44,470 nt of DNA from Candidatus Velthaea versatilis (GTDB taxonomy: Bacteria; Vulcanimicrobiota; Vulcanimicrobiia; Vulcanimicrobiales; Vulcanimicrobiaceae): the NCBI GenBank assembly GCA_003134035.1, contig PLAE01000235.1:1-44470 (forward strand), in the 5' to 3' direction. The translations under genes and the position numbers were made by a program. The notes under the pieces are model-generated. The model had not been told where the DNA came from. It made no database searches and saw only the letters and a program-made list of their open reading frames with translations. Positions 1-6,689 of this stretch are shown here, in pieces; position 1 is the first letter of the stretch, and each line of letters begins with the position of its first letter.

Positions 1-86
1 GCGCTGCCGTTAGCTTGCTTTGCAAGCTCGCCGGTCTCGATGATGAGGGTGCGGCCCCCGATCTCGAGAGAGACGGAATCTGGCAC
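1..86 (-). CDS. pnp: Polyribonucleotide nucleotidyltransferase, N-terminal fragment
   Basis: This is the first 28 codons of a gene that runs off the left edge of the window. The minus strand reads from a GTG at 86 and gives a peptide containing LEIGGRTLIIETGELAKQAN, the typical N-terminal strand and helix of PNPase (family form: ..GGRTLTIETGKLAKQANG..). An AGGAGA ribosome-binding site lies at 91-96, four bases before the GTG, which fixes the start. PNPase is a phosphorolytic 3'-5' exoribonuclease of the RNA degradosome. Its usual upstream neighbour, rpsO, is present about 2 kb away on the same strand, but a gamma-glutamyltransferase gene on the opposite strand sits between them. The identification rests on a short peptide, but both sequence and context agree. 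Confidence 0.87.
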   Translation of the reverse strand, partial: MPDSVSLEIGGRTLIIETGELAKQANGS

Positions 87-90
87 AAAT

Positions 91-96
91 TCTCCT
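91..96 (-). promoter_or_regulatory. Ribosome-binding site of pnp
   Basis: AGGAGA on the minus strand, four bases upstream of the GTG at 86. It decides the pnp start. The 100-180 region beside it is locally AT-rich compared with the rest of the window and is where the divergent promoters of pnp and the gamma-glutamyltransferase gene should lie, but I could not pick clear -35/-10 pairs. Confidence 0.75.
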
Positions 97-274
97 AAGT
101 TCGCGCATGTGCCCGCAGGCGACCACACGCTCGTTCTGTTCTCATTATCATTACTTTGAACAAATTCACGTTCGCGTGCGCGCGGAAAATTGCCTCGTTT
201 TTCGCGTCGTGCGGACGGCACGCGGCGCCCCCGGAAAGGCCCGGAGGGCGGCCGTAACGCAAGTCTGCCCCACG

Positions 275-2044
275 ATGAGAATCGCGGCGGCGCTGCTCTG
301 GGCGTTGACGTTGGCGAGTTCGCCGGGCCGGTGTTCGGCGGCCGAGCCAGTGCGCGCGGCGCATGCGATGGTCGTCACCGCGCAGGCCGATGCAACGCGC
401 GTCGGGGTGGCGGTTCTGCGTGCGGGCGGCAACGCAATCGACGCGGCGGTCGCCGTCGGTTACGCGCTGGCGGTCACCCACCCGTGCTGCGGCAACATCG
501 GCGGCGGCGGCTTCATGCTCATCCATCGCGCGCGCGGCGGGGAAGCGTTCATCAACTTTCGCGAGCGCGCACCGTTCGCCGCCCGCCGGGACATGTATCT
601 CGACCGGCGCGGCGACGTGGTCGCGGGTCGCAGCACCGACGGCTGGCTCGCGGTCGGCGTGCCGGGGACTGTGTGGGGCCTCGAACACGCGCGAATCGCA
701 TACGGCACGCTGTCGCGCCGCCGGCTGATCGCCCCGGCGATCGCCTTGGCGCGGGCGGGTTTCGTTTTAACGCCGGGTGACGTCGCCGTCTTTGGTCCGC
801 GCTTCGCGCGCATCGCAAAAGCGCCCAACGTAGCGGCAAACTACGTGCTGCACGGCGCTCCGCTGCGTGCCGGACAGCGGTTGGCGCAGCCCCAGCTCGC
901 GCGCACCTTGACGGCCATCGAGCAGGGCGGAGCCGCGGCGTTCTACGCCGGGCCGATCGCTGCGCGCGTGGTCGCCGCGAGCCGCGCGCACGGCGGCATT
1001 TTGACCGGCGAGGATTTCCGCCGCTACGCGGGCGAGGAACGTCGCCCCGTGCGCTGCCGCTATCGCGGCTATACGATCGTCTCCGCGCCTCCGCCTAGCT
1101 CGGGCGGAACGACGATGTGCGAGATCCTCGCCATCGTCGACGGCTTCCCGCTACGCCCTTACGGCTACGCGAGCGCGCGGCTCGTGCATGCCGACGTCGA
1201 GGCCGAGCGGCTGGCGTACGCGGATCGCAACACGTACTTAGGCGATCCCGATTTCGTCGCGAATCCCGTCGCCGAACTGCTCGCGCCGGCTTACATCGCG
1301 GCGCAGCGGGCGAAGATCGGACGTCGCGCGCGCCCGTCGAGCCGGGTGCGCGGCGGGCTTGGCGATTGTGCGCTGCGCATCGAGGCGCTCTCGGACCGGA
1401 ATCCGGCCGTATGCCGGCGTTGGTCCGGCCCGGCCCGCCCGGCGCCGCCCGAGCACACGCAGACCACGCACTACTCGATCGTCGACGCTGCCGGCAACGC
1501 GGTGGCCGTCACGTATACGATCAACGATGCATTCGGCGCCGGCATCATTGCCGGCGATACCGGGTTTTTTTTGAACAACGAGATGGACGACTTCACCAGC
1601 AAACCGGGGGCACCCAACCTGTACGGGCTCGTGCAAGGCAACGCGAACGCCATTGCGCCGGGCAAACGGCCACTCTCGTCGATGGCGCCGACGATCGTGC
1701 TGCGGCGGGACGGCCGGGTCGCCGCCATCGCCGGCAGCCCCGGCGGTTCGCGCATCATTACAATCACGCTCGGCGTGCTGCAGAACCTTATTGACTTCGG
1801 TATGAACGTCGCGGACGCGGTCGCGGCCCCGCGCTTCCACCAGCAGTGGCTGCCCGATACCGTCGAGATTGAGCCCGGCGCGCTGACGGCGGCGACGCAG
1901 TCGCGGCTGCGCGCGCTGGGCTACACTTTCGCTACGCGGCGGCCGTGGGGAGCGGCCGAGGTCATCGTGATCGACCCGATCAGCGGCGTCCGCTTGGGTG
2001 CCAGCGACCCGCGGCGGCCCTCTGGGCTAGCCGCCGGCTACTGA
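275..2044 (+). CDS. ggt: Gamma-glutamyltransferase (secreted, autoprocessing)
   Basis: A 589-residue protein of the Ntn-hydrolase gamma-glutamyltranspeptidase family, which cleaves or transfers the gamma-glutamyl group of glutathione outside the cytoplasm. The frame is open from 107, but the ATG at 275 begins a signal peptide (MRIAAALLWALTLASS, cleavage near CSA-AEP), so that start is preferred although no strong ribosome-binding site is visible. The autocleavage site and nucleophile is the first Thr of TTHYSIVD (about T397), preceded by Gln as in the family, and PLSSMAPTI supplies the oxyanion-hole serines. The large subunit carries the NAIDAAVAVGYAL and GGGGFMLI motifs. Length is normal. 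It is convergent with rpsO (9 bases apart) and divergent from pnp. The function call is firm; the substrate in this organism is not known. Confidence 0.95.
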   Translation: MRIAAALLWALTLASSPGRCSAAEPVRAAHAMVVTAQADATRVGVAVLRAGGNAIDAAVAVGYALAVTHPCCGNIGGGGFMLIHRARGGEAFINFRERAPFAARRDMYLDRRGDVVAGRSTDGWLAVGVPGTVWGLEHARIAYGTLSRRRLIAPAIALARAGFVLTPGDVAVFGPRFARIAKAPNVAANYVLHGAPLRAGQRLAQPQLARTLTAIEQGGAAAFYAGPIAARVVAASRAHGGILTGEDFRRYAGEERRPVRCRYRGYTIVSAPPPSSGGTTMCEILAIVDGFPLRPYGYASARLVHADVEAERLAYADRNTYLGDPDFVANPVAELLAPAYIAAQRAKIGRRARPSSRVRGGLGDCALRIEALSDRNPAVCRRWSGPARPAPPEHTQTTHYSIVDAAGNAVAVTYTINDAFGAGIIAGDTGFFLNNEMDDFTSKPGAPNLYGLVQGNANAIAPGKRPLSSMAPTIVLRRDGRVAAIAGSPGGSRIITITLGVLQNLIDFGMNVADAVAAPRFHQQWLPDTVEIEPGALTAATQSRLRALGYTFATRRPWGAAEVIVIDPISGVRLGASDPRRPSGLAAGY

Positions 2045-2053
2045 TCCTCGGGC

Positions 2054-2323
2054 TTAGCGGCGCAGGCCGAGGTCGGCGATCAGCTTGCGATAGCGCTCGA
2101 GATCCTTCTTAGCCAAGTACCCAAGTAAGCGGCGGCGCTGACCAACTTGCATGAGCAAACCGCGCCGGCTGTGGTGGTCTTTTTTATGCACCTTGAGGTG
2201 CTCGTTGAGCTGGTTGATCGACGCCGTGAGAACGGCGATCTGGACGTCGGCCGAGCCGGTATCGTTGGGGCCGCGGCCGTATTTGGTCGAAAGTTCGGAC
2301 TTTTGATCTTTGCTCAAGGGCAT
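2054..2323 (-). CDS. rpsO: 30S ribosomal protein S15
   Basis: An 89-residue S15, full length, a primary 16S rRNA-binding protein of the 30S central domain. It shows the family signature ([17 protein letters not shown], then [10 protein letters not shown] and the basic C-terminal RRRLLGYL). A GGAG lies 11 bases before the ATG, so spacing is a little long. It is transcribed from a strong-looking promoter at 2392-2420, which leaves a leader of about 60 bases. S15 autoregulates through its leader in several bacteria; I cannot confirm a pseudoknot here. The normal downstream partner pnp is separated from it by ggt on the other strand. Confidence 0.98.
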   Translation of the reverse strand: MPLSKDQKSELSTKYGRGPNDTGSADVQIAVLTASINQLNEHLKVHKKDHHSRRGLLMQVGQRRRLLGYLAKKDLERYRKLIADLGLRR

Positions 2324-2391
2324 GTGAAATATCGCTCCGTCTCGCTCGTCTCCAGTTGCACGCGTTCGCGCCCCGGGACGGCGACCGGCGA

Positions 2392-2420
2392 ATCATAACA
2401 TCGGCGTCGAGCGTGGTCAA
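2392..2420 (-). promoter_or_regulatory. Sigma-70-type promoter of rpsO
   Basis: On the minus strand TTGACC (2420-2415) and TATGAT (2397-2392) are separated by exactly 17 bases. It overlaps the stop codon of the small upstream gene and gives an rpsO leader of about 60 bases. This is one of the best consensus matches in the window. Confidence 0.75.
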
Positions 2421-2716
2421 ACGCCTTCGTCTGCGGGCGGGGCGGCCTCGTCGATTGCCGCGCGCAGCGCGTCGCGCAACGTGACGAGCCCAGGGGTGAG
2501 CGAGGTGTCACGCTGCTCGAGCAACTCGAGTTCGGTCAGGGCCCGGCGCGCTTCGACGGTATCGATGCCGGCGTATAGCGTGTGCGCGAGCTCCTTATCA
2601 AGTTCATCGATCGCGCGCTTGGCCATGTTCGCCTGACCCAGGGAATAGGCGTGGTGGCTTGCATTGCCGAGCACCTGCAGTTCGGATTTGAGCCAGTTGC
2701 GGTAGTCGCGAAGCAA
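2417..2716 (-). CDS. Hypothetical helical protein
   Basis: About 99 residues from a proposed TTG start at 2716. The frame is open back to 2851, but that part overlaps the divergent Rieske gene (start 2751) and looks like antisense of it, so the real start should be downstream. No ATG or GTG suits; TTG has GGAGAG twelve bases upstream. The peptide is mostly charged helix (LLRDYRNWLKSELQVLG, ANMAKRAIDELDKELAHTL), soluble, without cysteines or membrane segments. I do not recognise the family. It lies just upstream of rpsO, whose promoter overlaps its stop codon. Start and even expression are uncertain. Confidence 0.55.
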   Translation of the reverse strand: MLRDYRNWLKSELQVLGNASHHAYSLGQANMAKRAIDELDKELAHTLYAGIDTVEARRALTELELLEQRDTSLTPGLVTLRDALRAAIDEAAPPADEGV

Positions 2717-2750
2717 GGCGTCTCTTTTCTCTCCGCGTAAAACGGGCGGA

Positions 2751-3077
2751 GTGTCCGTCGAATTCGTGCCCGTGGCCAAGGTTTCCGATGTCGCGCCGGG
2801 TTCTGCGACGACTGTCGTTCTCGACGGCCGCGAGATCGCCGTGTTCAACATCGGCGGAACGTTCTATGCCCTCGACAACACCTGCCCGCACCAAGGCGGT
2901 CCGCTCGCCGAAGGCTGGATCGAAGGTACCACCGTCACCTGTCCATGGCACGCCTGGTGCTTTCGGCTCGAGGACGGCCGGATGACGCTGGGTGAGTACG
3001 CCTCGGTCGACGCGTTCGCGGTAAGCGTCACCGGCGACACGGTCAGCATCGCGCGAACCCCCAAGCCTAGCGCGTGA
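2751..3077 (+). CDS. Rieske [2Fe-2S] ferredoxin-like protein
   Basis: A 108-residue small soluble Rieske protein, of the kind that feeds electrons to oxygenases or acts as the NirD-like small subunit. The cluster ligands are visible: C45-P-H47 (TCPHQGGPLAEG) and C64-P-W-H67 (TCPWHAWCF). The GTG at 2751 gives MSVEFVPVAKVSDV, the usual N-terminus for this family, although the ribosome-binding site (GGCGGA) is immediately against the start. No oxygenase or reductase gene lies beside it, so the electron partner is unknown. Confidence 0.9.
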   Translation: MSVEFVPVAKVSDVAPGSATTVVLDGREIAVFNIGGTFYALDNTCPHQGGPLAEGWIEGTTVTCPWHAWCFRLEDGRMTLGEYASVDAFAVSVTGDTVSIARTPKPSA

Positions 3078-3097
3078 CTTAATCGCTCACGGAACAG

Positions 3098-4126
3098 CTA
3101 GAGCGTGAGCGCGGCGCGCAAATCGGTCAGCCGCCGCGAACCGCTGGCGAACTGGGCGATGCGCAGCGCGGTCACGAGTTCGCCGATGAGCGCGTGGACG
3201 GCTTGCTCGGATTCGTTCGCCGCTTCGAGGAACGGCAGCGCGATGCCGCAGAGATCGGCGCCCAGCGCGATTGCCTTCGCGATCTCGACGCCGTTGCGGA
3301 TCCCGCCGCTGGCGATGAGCGGAACGGCCGGCAGCGCGCGGCGCATCTCGGCGGTCGCTCGCGCCGTGGCCTGACCCCAATCACCGAAGGCCTCGGCGAT
3401 GCGTTCGCGGGTCGCATCGCCCGTCCGGCGGCCCTCGACGAGCGCCCACGACGTGCCGCCGGCGCCTGCGACATCAATTGCGACGATGCCCGCCTCGAGC
3501 AGGCGCAGCGCGGTTTTCACCGCCAAGCCCGAGCCCACGCCCTTGGCGAACACCGGCACCTCAAGCGCGGTACACAGCCGGGCAATCTTGGGCAACAGGT
3601 CGCGAAAATTCGTGTCGCCGTGGAGCTGCAGCGCCTCTTGGAGCGGGTTGAAGTGCAGATAGAGCGCGCTTGCGCCATGCATGTCGACCAGCCGCCGCGC
3701 GTCGTCGACGCTGACTCCGTAGTTGAGCTGTACCGCGCCGAGGTTAGCGAAGAGCGGGATCGTCGGCGCGACGTCCCGCACGGCGTACGTTTGGCCTAGC
3801 TGGGCGTCCTCGAGCGCGGCCCGTCCGCTGCCCAGTCCCAAGGCGATACCGGCGGCTTCGGCCGCGGCCGCCAAGCGTCGGTTGATGTCGCGCGCGCGTT
3901 TGGTTCCGCCGGTCATCGACGAGATCACCAGCGGCGCGCGCAGCATGAAGTGCAAAAAGCGAGCGCTGCAGTCGACGTCGGCGAGCGCGAACTCGGGCAG
4001 CGCTTCGTGCTGCAGGCGGACCGCTGAGAAGCCGGCGTCGAGCCGCGAGGCGACGTCTTCCTCCAAGCAAATATCGAGATGCCGGCTCTTGCGGGCGTCG
4101 GTTTCCATCGAGGGTTTCGTTCCCAT
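3098..4126 (-). CDS. fni: Type 2 isopentenyl-diphosphate delta-isomerase (FMN-dependent)
   Basis: Interconverts IPP and DMAPP, the C5 units of isoprenoids, using reduced FMN in the cytoplasm. About 342 residues. Family blocks seen in order: RKSRHLDIC near the N-terminus, APLVISSMTGG, LFANLGAVQLN, HFNPLQEALQ followed by GDTNF, FAKGVGSGL, DVAGAGGTSW and SGGIRNGVEIAKAIALGAD (TIM-barrel phosphate-binding end). The frame is open to a GTG at 4186, but that part overlaps the neighbouring plus-strand gene region; ATG at 4126 or 4108 is more likely and neither has a strong ribosome-binding site. A type 2 enzyme is typical of Firmicutes, archaea and some deep bacterial lineages, unlike the type 1 enzyme of E. 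coli. Confidence 0.94.
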   Translation of the reverse strand: MGTKPSMETDARKSRHLDICLEEDVASRLDAGFSAVRLQHEALPEFALADVDCSARFLHFMLRAPLVISSMTGGTKRARDINRRLAAAAEAAGIALGLGSGRAALEDAQLGQTYAVRDVAPTIPLFANLGAVQLNYGVSVDDARRLVDMHGASALYLHFNPLQEALQLHGDTNFRDLLPKIARLCTALEVPVFAKGVGSGLAVKTALRLLEAGIVAIDVAGAGGTSWALVEGRRTGDATRERIAEAFGDWGQATARATAEMRRALPAVPLIASGGIRNGVEIAKAIALGADLCGIALPFLEAANESEQAVHALIGELVTALRIAQFASGSRRLTDLRAALTL

Positions 4127-4200
4127 CAGCAGGACGTTTCGCCGCCTGCTTCCGTGCGCCCGGTGAGGTGAGCACTTCTTCGGCACGGAAAGCGGCCAGG

Positions 4201-4698
4201 ATGGATTTTGTGTACGACGCGGCGACGGGTCTGGCCGGCGGGCCGGGGTTCGGCACGGCGCTGGCCGGCCTCGTCGCCGAGCAGGGCCAGTCGCCCGCGG
4301 ATGTCGCGGCCGCCGCGGGGCTCGAGAGCGAGGGGCTCGCGCGAATCGTGCGCGGTGAGGAACGGGTAAGCGCGGCGATTTTGGCTCGGCTGGCCCGTGC
4401 GCTGCGCATTCGGCCGATCGAATTCATGCAGAAGACCCGGTTGCTGTCGCTCGAGGTCTATGCGATGGGCCTCGATCCGTTATTTTTTCTTCCCGACGGC
4501 CAGATCCGGCATGATGCACGCATCTACATGCGCGAGATCAACCCGCGCCACGCGGTCCCCGAGGGCGACATGACCAAACGCAATCCGGCCCTCAAGGCGC
4601 TTGCCGACGACCCCCTGCTCGATCCCGTCGGCAAGCTGGAGGTCGAACTGACGTACCTCCTGCACGCGGCCGCGGCGCTGACCGGCGGTCGCTTGTAG
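4201..4698 (+). CDS. HTH domain protein of unknown role
   Basis: A 165-residue protein whose residues about 17-70 resemble a Cro/C1-type helix-turn-helix (SPADVAAAAGLESEGLARIVRGEE, then VSAAILARLARALRIRP). The C-terminal part (LDPLFFLPDGQIRHDARIYM and a hydrophobic helix near the end) is not recognised. ATG at 4201 is preferred over the in-frame GTG at 4168 because GGAAAG lies 8 bases upstream. It is divergent from fni and precedes the DJ-1/PfpI gene by 57 bases, so the two could be cotranscribed. It may be a regulator, but no target is visible. Confidence 0.7.
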   Translation: MDFVYDAATGLAGGPGFGTALAGLVAEQGQSPADVAAAAGLESEGLARIVRGEERVSAAILARLARALRIRPIEFMQKTRLLSLEVYAMGLDPLFFLPDGQIRHDARIYMREINPRHAVPEGDMTKRNPALKALADDPLLDPVGKLEVELTYLLHAAAALTGGRL

Positions 4699-4755
4699 CG
4701 CGGCTCCTTAAGGCGCTGATAAGGGCCCGGAGCCTGGTCCACGGAAAGCTGCGGT

Positions 4756-5313
4756 ATGGATATCGAAGGGAAGCGAGTCGCCGCGCTAGTCGGCGACGGG
4801 TTCGAAGAGTCCGAACTGTTCGAGCCCAAACGTGCGCTCGAGGAAGCCGGCGCGATCGTGACGATCGTGGGCGCCGGTGAAAAATCACTTCAGAAAATAC
4901 GCGGCAAAAAAGGGCTCGACGAAGGTCAAAGCGTCAAAGCCGAAGAGCTCGTCGCGGACGTCACCGCAGACGACTTTGATGCGCTGTTGATTCCCGGCGG
5001 GATGTCGCCGGATCACATCCGCACCAACAAAGACGTGCAGCGCTTCGTCAAGGACTTCGATGCGGCCAAGAAGCCGATGTTCGTCATCTGCCACGGGCCG
5101 CAAATTCTCATCTCCGCGCAGGTCGTGCGCGGCCGGACGCTCACGGGTTTCGCGGCGATCGCCGACGACATCCGCAATGCCGGCGGTCTGTATCGCGATC
5201 AGCCGATCGTGACCGACGGCAACTGGGTCACGTCTCGACACCCCGGCGACATCCCCATGTTCAATCGCGCGATGCTCGAGAAACTGGCGAGCACCGCACC
5301 GGCGCAAGTCTAA
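4756..5313 (+). CDS. DJ-1/PfpI family protein
   Basis: A 185-residue single-domain member of the DJ-1/PfpI (class I glutamine amidotransferase-like) superfamily, whose members act as glyoxalases, proposed deglycases or stress proteins. The nucleophile elbow is visible as VICHGPQ (C112, H113), and an N-terminal acidic residue typical of the active site lies in GFEESEL (E17/E18). LLIPGGMSPD is the other conserved loop. GGAAAG sits 7 bases before the ATG. It matches the PfpI/YhbO-like group by length. It is convergent with the nicotinate phosphoribosyltransferase gene across a hairpin region. Exact activity cannot be read from sequence. Confidence 0.92.
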   Translation: MDIEGKRVAALVGDGFEESELFEPKRALEEAGAIVTIVGAGEKSLQKIRGKKGLDEGQSVKAEELVADVTADDFDALLIPGGMSPDHIRTNKDVQRFVKDFDAAKKPMFVICHGPQILISAQVVRGRTLTGFAAIADDIRNAGGLYRDQPIVTDGNWVTSRHPGDIPMFNRAMLEKLASTAPAQV

Positions 5314-5365
5314 CCGGCGTCGATTATCGCCCGCCGCGCAAAAAAAAGCGACTAAACGAATCTCA

Positions 5366-5383
5366 CCGTTCGACCGCGAACGG
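5366..5383. terminator. Hairpin 1 between convergent genes
   Basis: A perfect 7-bp stem (CCGTTCG / CGAACGG) with a 4-base loop, 52 bases after the DJ-1/PfpI stop. It forms a pair with the stronger hairpin at 5391-5421. Confidence 0.5.
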
Positions 5384-5390
5384 CGAAGAC

Positions 5391-5421
5391 CAAGAAGCGA
5401 CGGTTCCGCCGTCGCTTCTTG
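5391..5421. terminator. Probable bidirectional terminator
   Basis: A perfect 13-bp stem, CAAGAAGCGACGG (5391-5403) against CCGTCGCTTCTTG (5409-5421), with a 5-base loop, in the gap between two convergent genes. The outer stem has A-rich and T-rich flanks inside the arms rather than a separate T run, so it is a stem-dominant terminator by inference. Confidence 0.65.
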
Positions 5422-5446
5422 TGTGTGCGCGATTCACGACAAGCGC

Positions 5447-5530
5447 GTGCCGCGTCACGAAAAGTGGGTGCCGCGACTTACGACGAGTGCGTGCGGCGAC
5501 GAGTGCGTGCCGCGACTTACGACGAGTGCC
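5447..5530. repeat. Cluster of short imperfect direct repeats
   Basis: A 23-base unit starting GTGCCGCGACTTACG and ending ACGAGTGC occurs identically at 5469-5491 and 5508-5530. A shortened copy (GTGCGGCGACGAGTGC) lies between them and a diverged copy (GTGCCGCGTCACG..) begins at 5447. The array sits between the terminator hairpins and the end of the nicotinate phosphoribosyltransferase gene. It is too short and irregular for CRISPR. Confidence 0.8.
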
Positions 5531-5541
5531 CCATGCGGGTG

Positions 5542-6654
5542 TCATTCGACTCGGGACAGACGCGGATTTGGGCGCTCGGGCCGGCCAACTTTGTGACACT
5601 CCGTCCAGCTCCCGGACTGCTCGAGTGCGACGATGTCGGCGGTGAAATCGTAGAGGCCGGTGTTGTCGAAGAACGCGCTGCCGACCGCATACGCGTCGAC
5701 CGGCACGCCGTCGGCCTCGAACTCACGGATCTTCTGCGCGTCGAAGCCGCCGCTGGCCACGATCCGCACCGTTGAAAACCCGGCCGCATCGAGCGCCGTG
5801 CGCACGTTGCGCACGAGCTGCATGTTCACGCCGGTCGGTTTGAACGTCCCCATCATCGGTACGATCGAGGCATCGACGAGCGTGCCCGACGTGTCGAGCC
5901 GCACGCCCCATAAGCGGTCGCCCAGCGCGCGCGCGACGCTCACGGACGTGCCGACGCAGTCGTTGTCGAAATCGACAAGTGAAATGACGTTGACCGCCGG
6001 ATCGATGTGCTGGGCGAACTTTTGCGTGGCGAGCACCGTGTCGCCGTTGTATGCGGCGATCAGACCGTGCGGGACCGTTCCCATGCCGCGGGCACCCCAC
6101 CATTCGGCGTTGGCGTCGGTCGAAACGCCGGGCGCGCCCGAGATGAATGCCGCGTAGCCGTCGCCGGTCTGCACCAGATGATGATCGAAGCGCGCCGGAA
6201 AGAACAGCACTTCTTTCCCGTTGGCCGCGCCGACGATCGTGCGGGCGTTCGTCGCGATCCGCGTGCGTCGCGAGAGGACGCCCAAGTAGCACGTTTCGAG
6301 ATGGGCGAAGTCGGGATAGTCGCCTTCGATGGTCAGCACCGTCTCGTACGGCGCAATGCTGTCGCCGTCGAAGAGCGCGCGCACGTGCAGCTTCTTCCAA
6401 CCGTCGATCCAGCTGCCGTCGGCGGCGCGCCGCCCCGCGCACAGACGAAGGATCGCCAGGGCCTCATCGATGCCGCATAAGACCGCGGGGCTGCGCTGGA
6501 AGATCTGCATGCGCACGCGCGGGTGATACGCGTCGGCGCGCATGATGTCGCGCGCTCGGTTGAAGTACGTGTCCGAGTAGTGGCCGTCGCGCATTTTCTC
6601 GACCGGCAAGTGAAAAATTGCCGCATCGAGACGGGGGCGGGCCGTGCGCAGCAT
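5542..6654 (-). CDS. pncB: Nicotinate phosphoribosyltransferase family enzyme
   Basis: A 370-residue member of the nicotinate/quinolinate phosphoribosyltransferase family, which makes nicotinate mononucleotide in NAD salvage. Visible family blocks are the N-terminal GHYSDTYFNRARDI, the GMGTVPHGLIAAYNGDTVLA segment, LVDFDNDC with VRLDTSGTL (phosphate/PRPP side), and ASGGFDAQKIREFE with VDAYAVGS near the end. It belongs to the shorter, archaeal-like branch rather than the 400+ residue E. coli type. ATG at 6654 lacks a good ribosome-binding site; the divergent polX start is 35 bases away, so the promoter region is tight. Nicotinate rather than nicotinamide as substrate is inferred from family similarity. 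Confidence 0.88.
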   Translation of the reverse strand: MLRTARPRLDAAIFHLPVEKMRDGHYSDTYFNRARDIMRADAYHPRVRMQIFQRSPAVLCGIDEALAILRLCAGRRAADGSWIDGWKKLHVRALFDGDSIAPYETVLTIEGDYPDFAHLETCYLGVLSRRTRIATNARTIVGAANGKEVLFFPARFDHHLVQTGDGYAAFISGAPGVSTDANAEWWGARGMGTVPHGLIAAYNGDTVLATQKFAQHIDPAVNVISLVDFDNDCVGTSVSVARALGDRLWGVRLDTSGTLVDASIVPMMGTFKPTGVNMQLVRNVRTALDAAGFSTVRIVASGGFDAQKIREFEADGVPVDAYAVGSAFFDNTGLYDFTADIVALEQSGSWTECHKVGRPERPNPRLSRVE

Positions 6655-6689
6655 GGGACGCTTGTTCGGATTCGTGGAATGGAATCCTC

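Noticed and set aside
2717-2851. N-terminal extension of the small hypothetical gene on the minus strand
   Set aside because: It overlaps the Rieske coding region antisense and has no ribosome-binding site, so the TTG at 2716 is preferred.
5447-5530. CRISPR array
   Set aside because: Copies are only partly conserved, spacing is irregular (about 16 bases or none between units), the spacers are not unique sequences of uniform length, and no cas gene is present.
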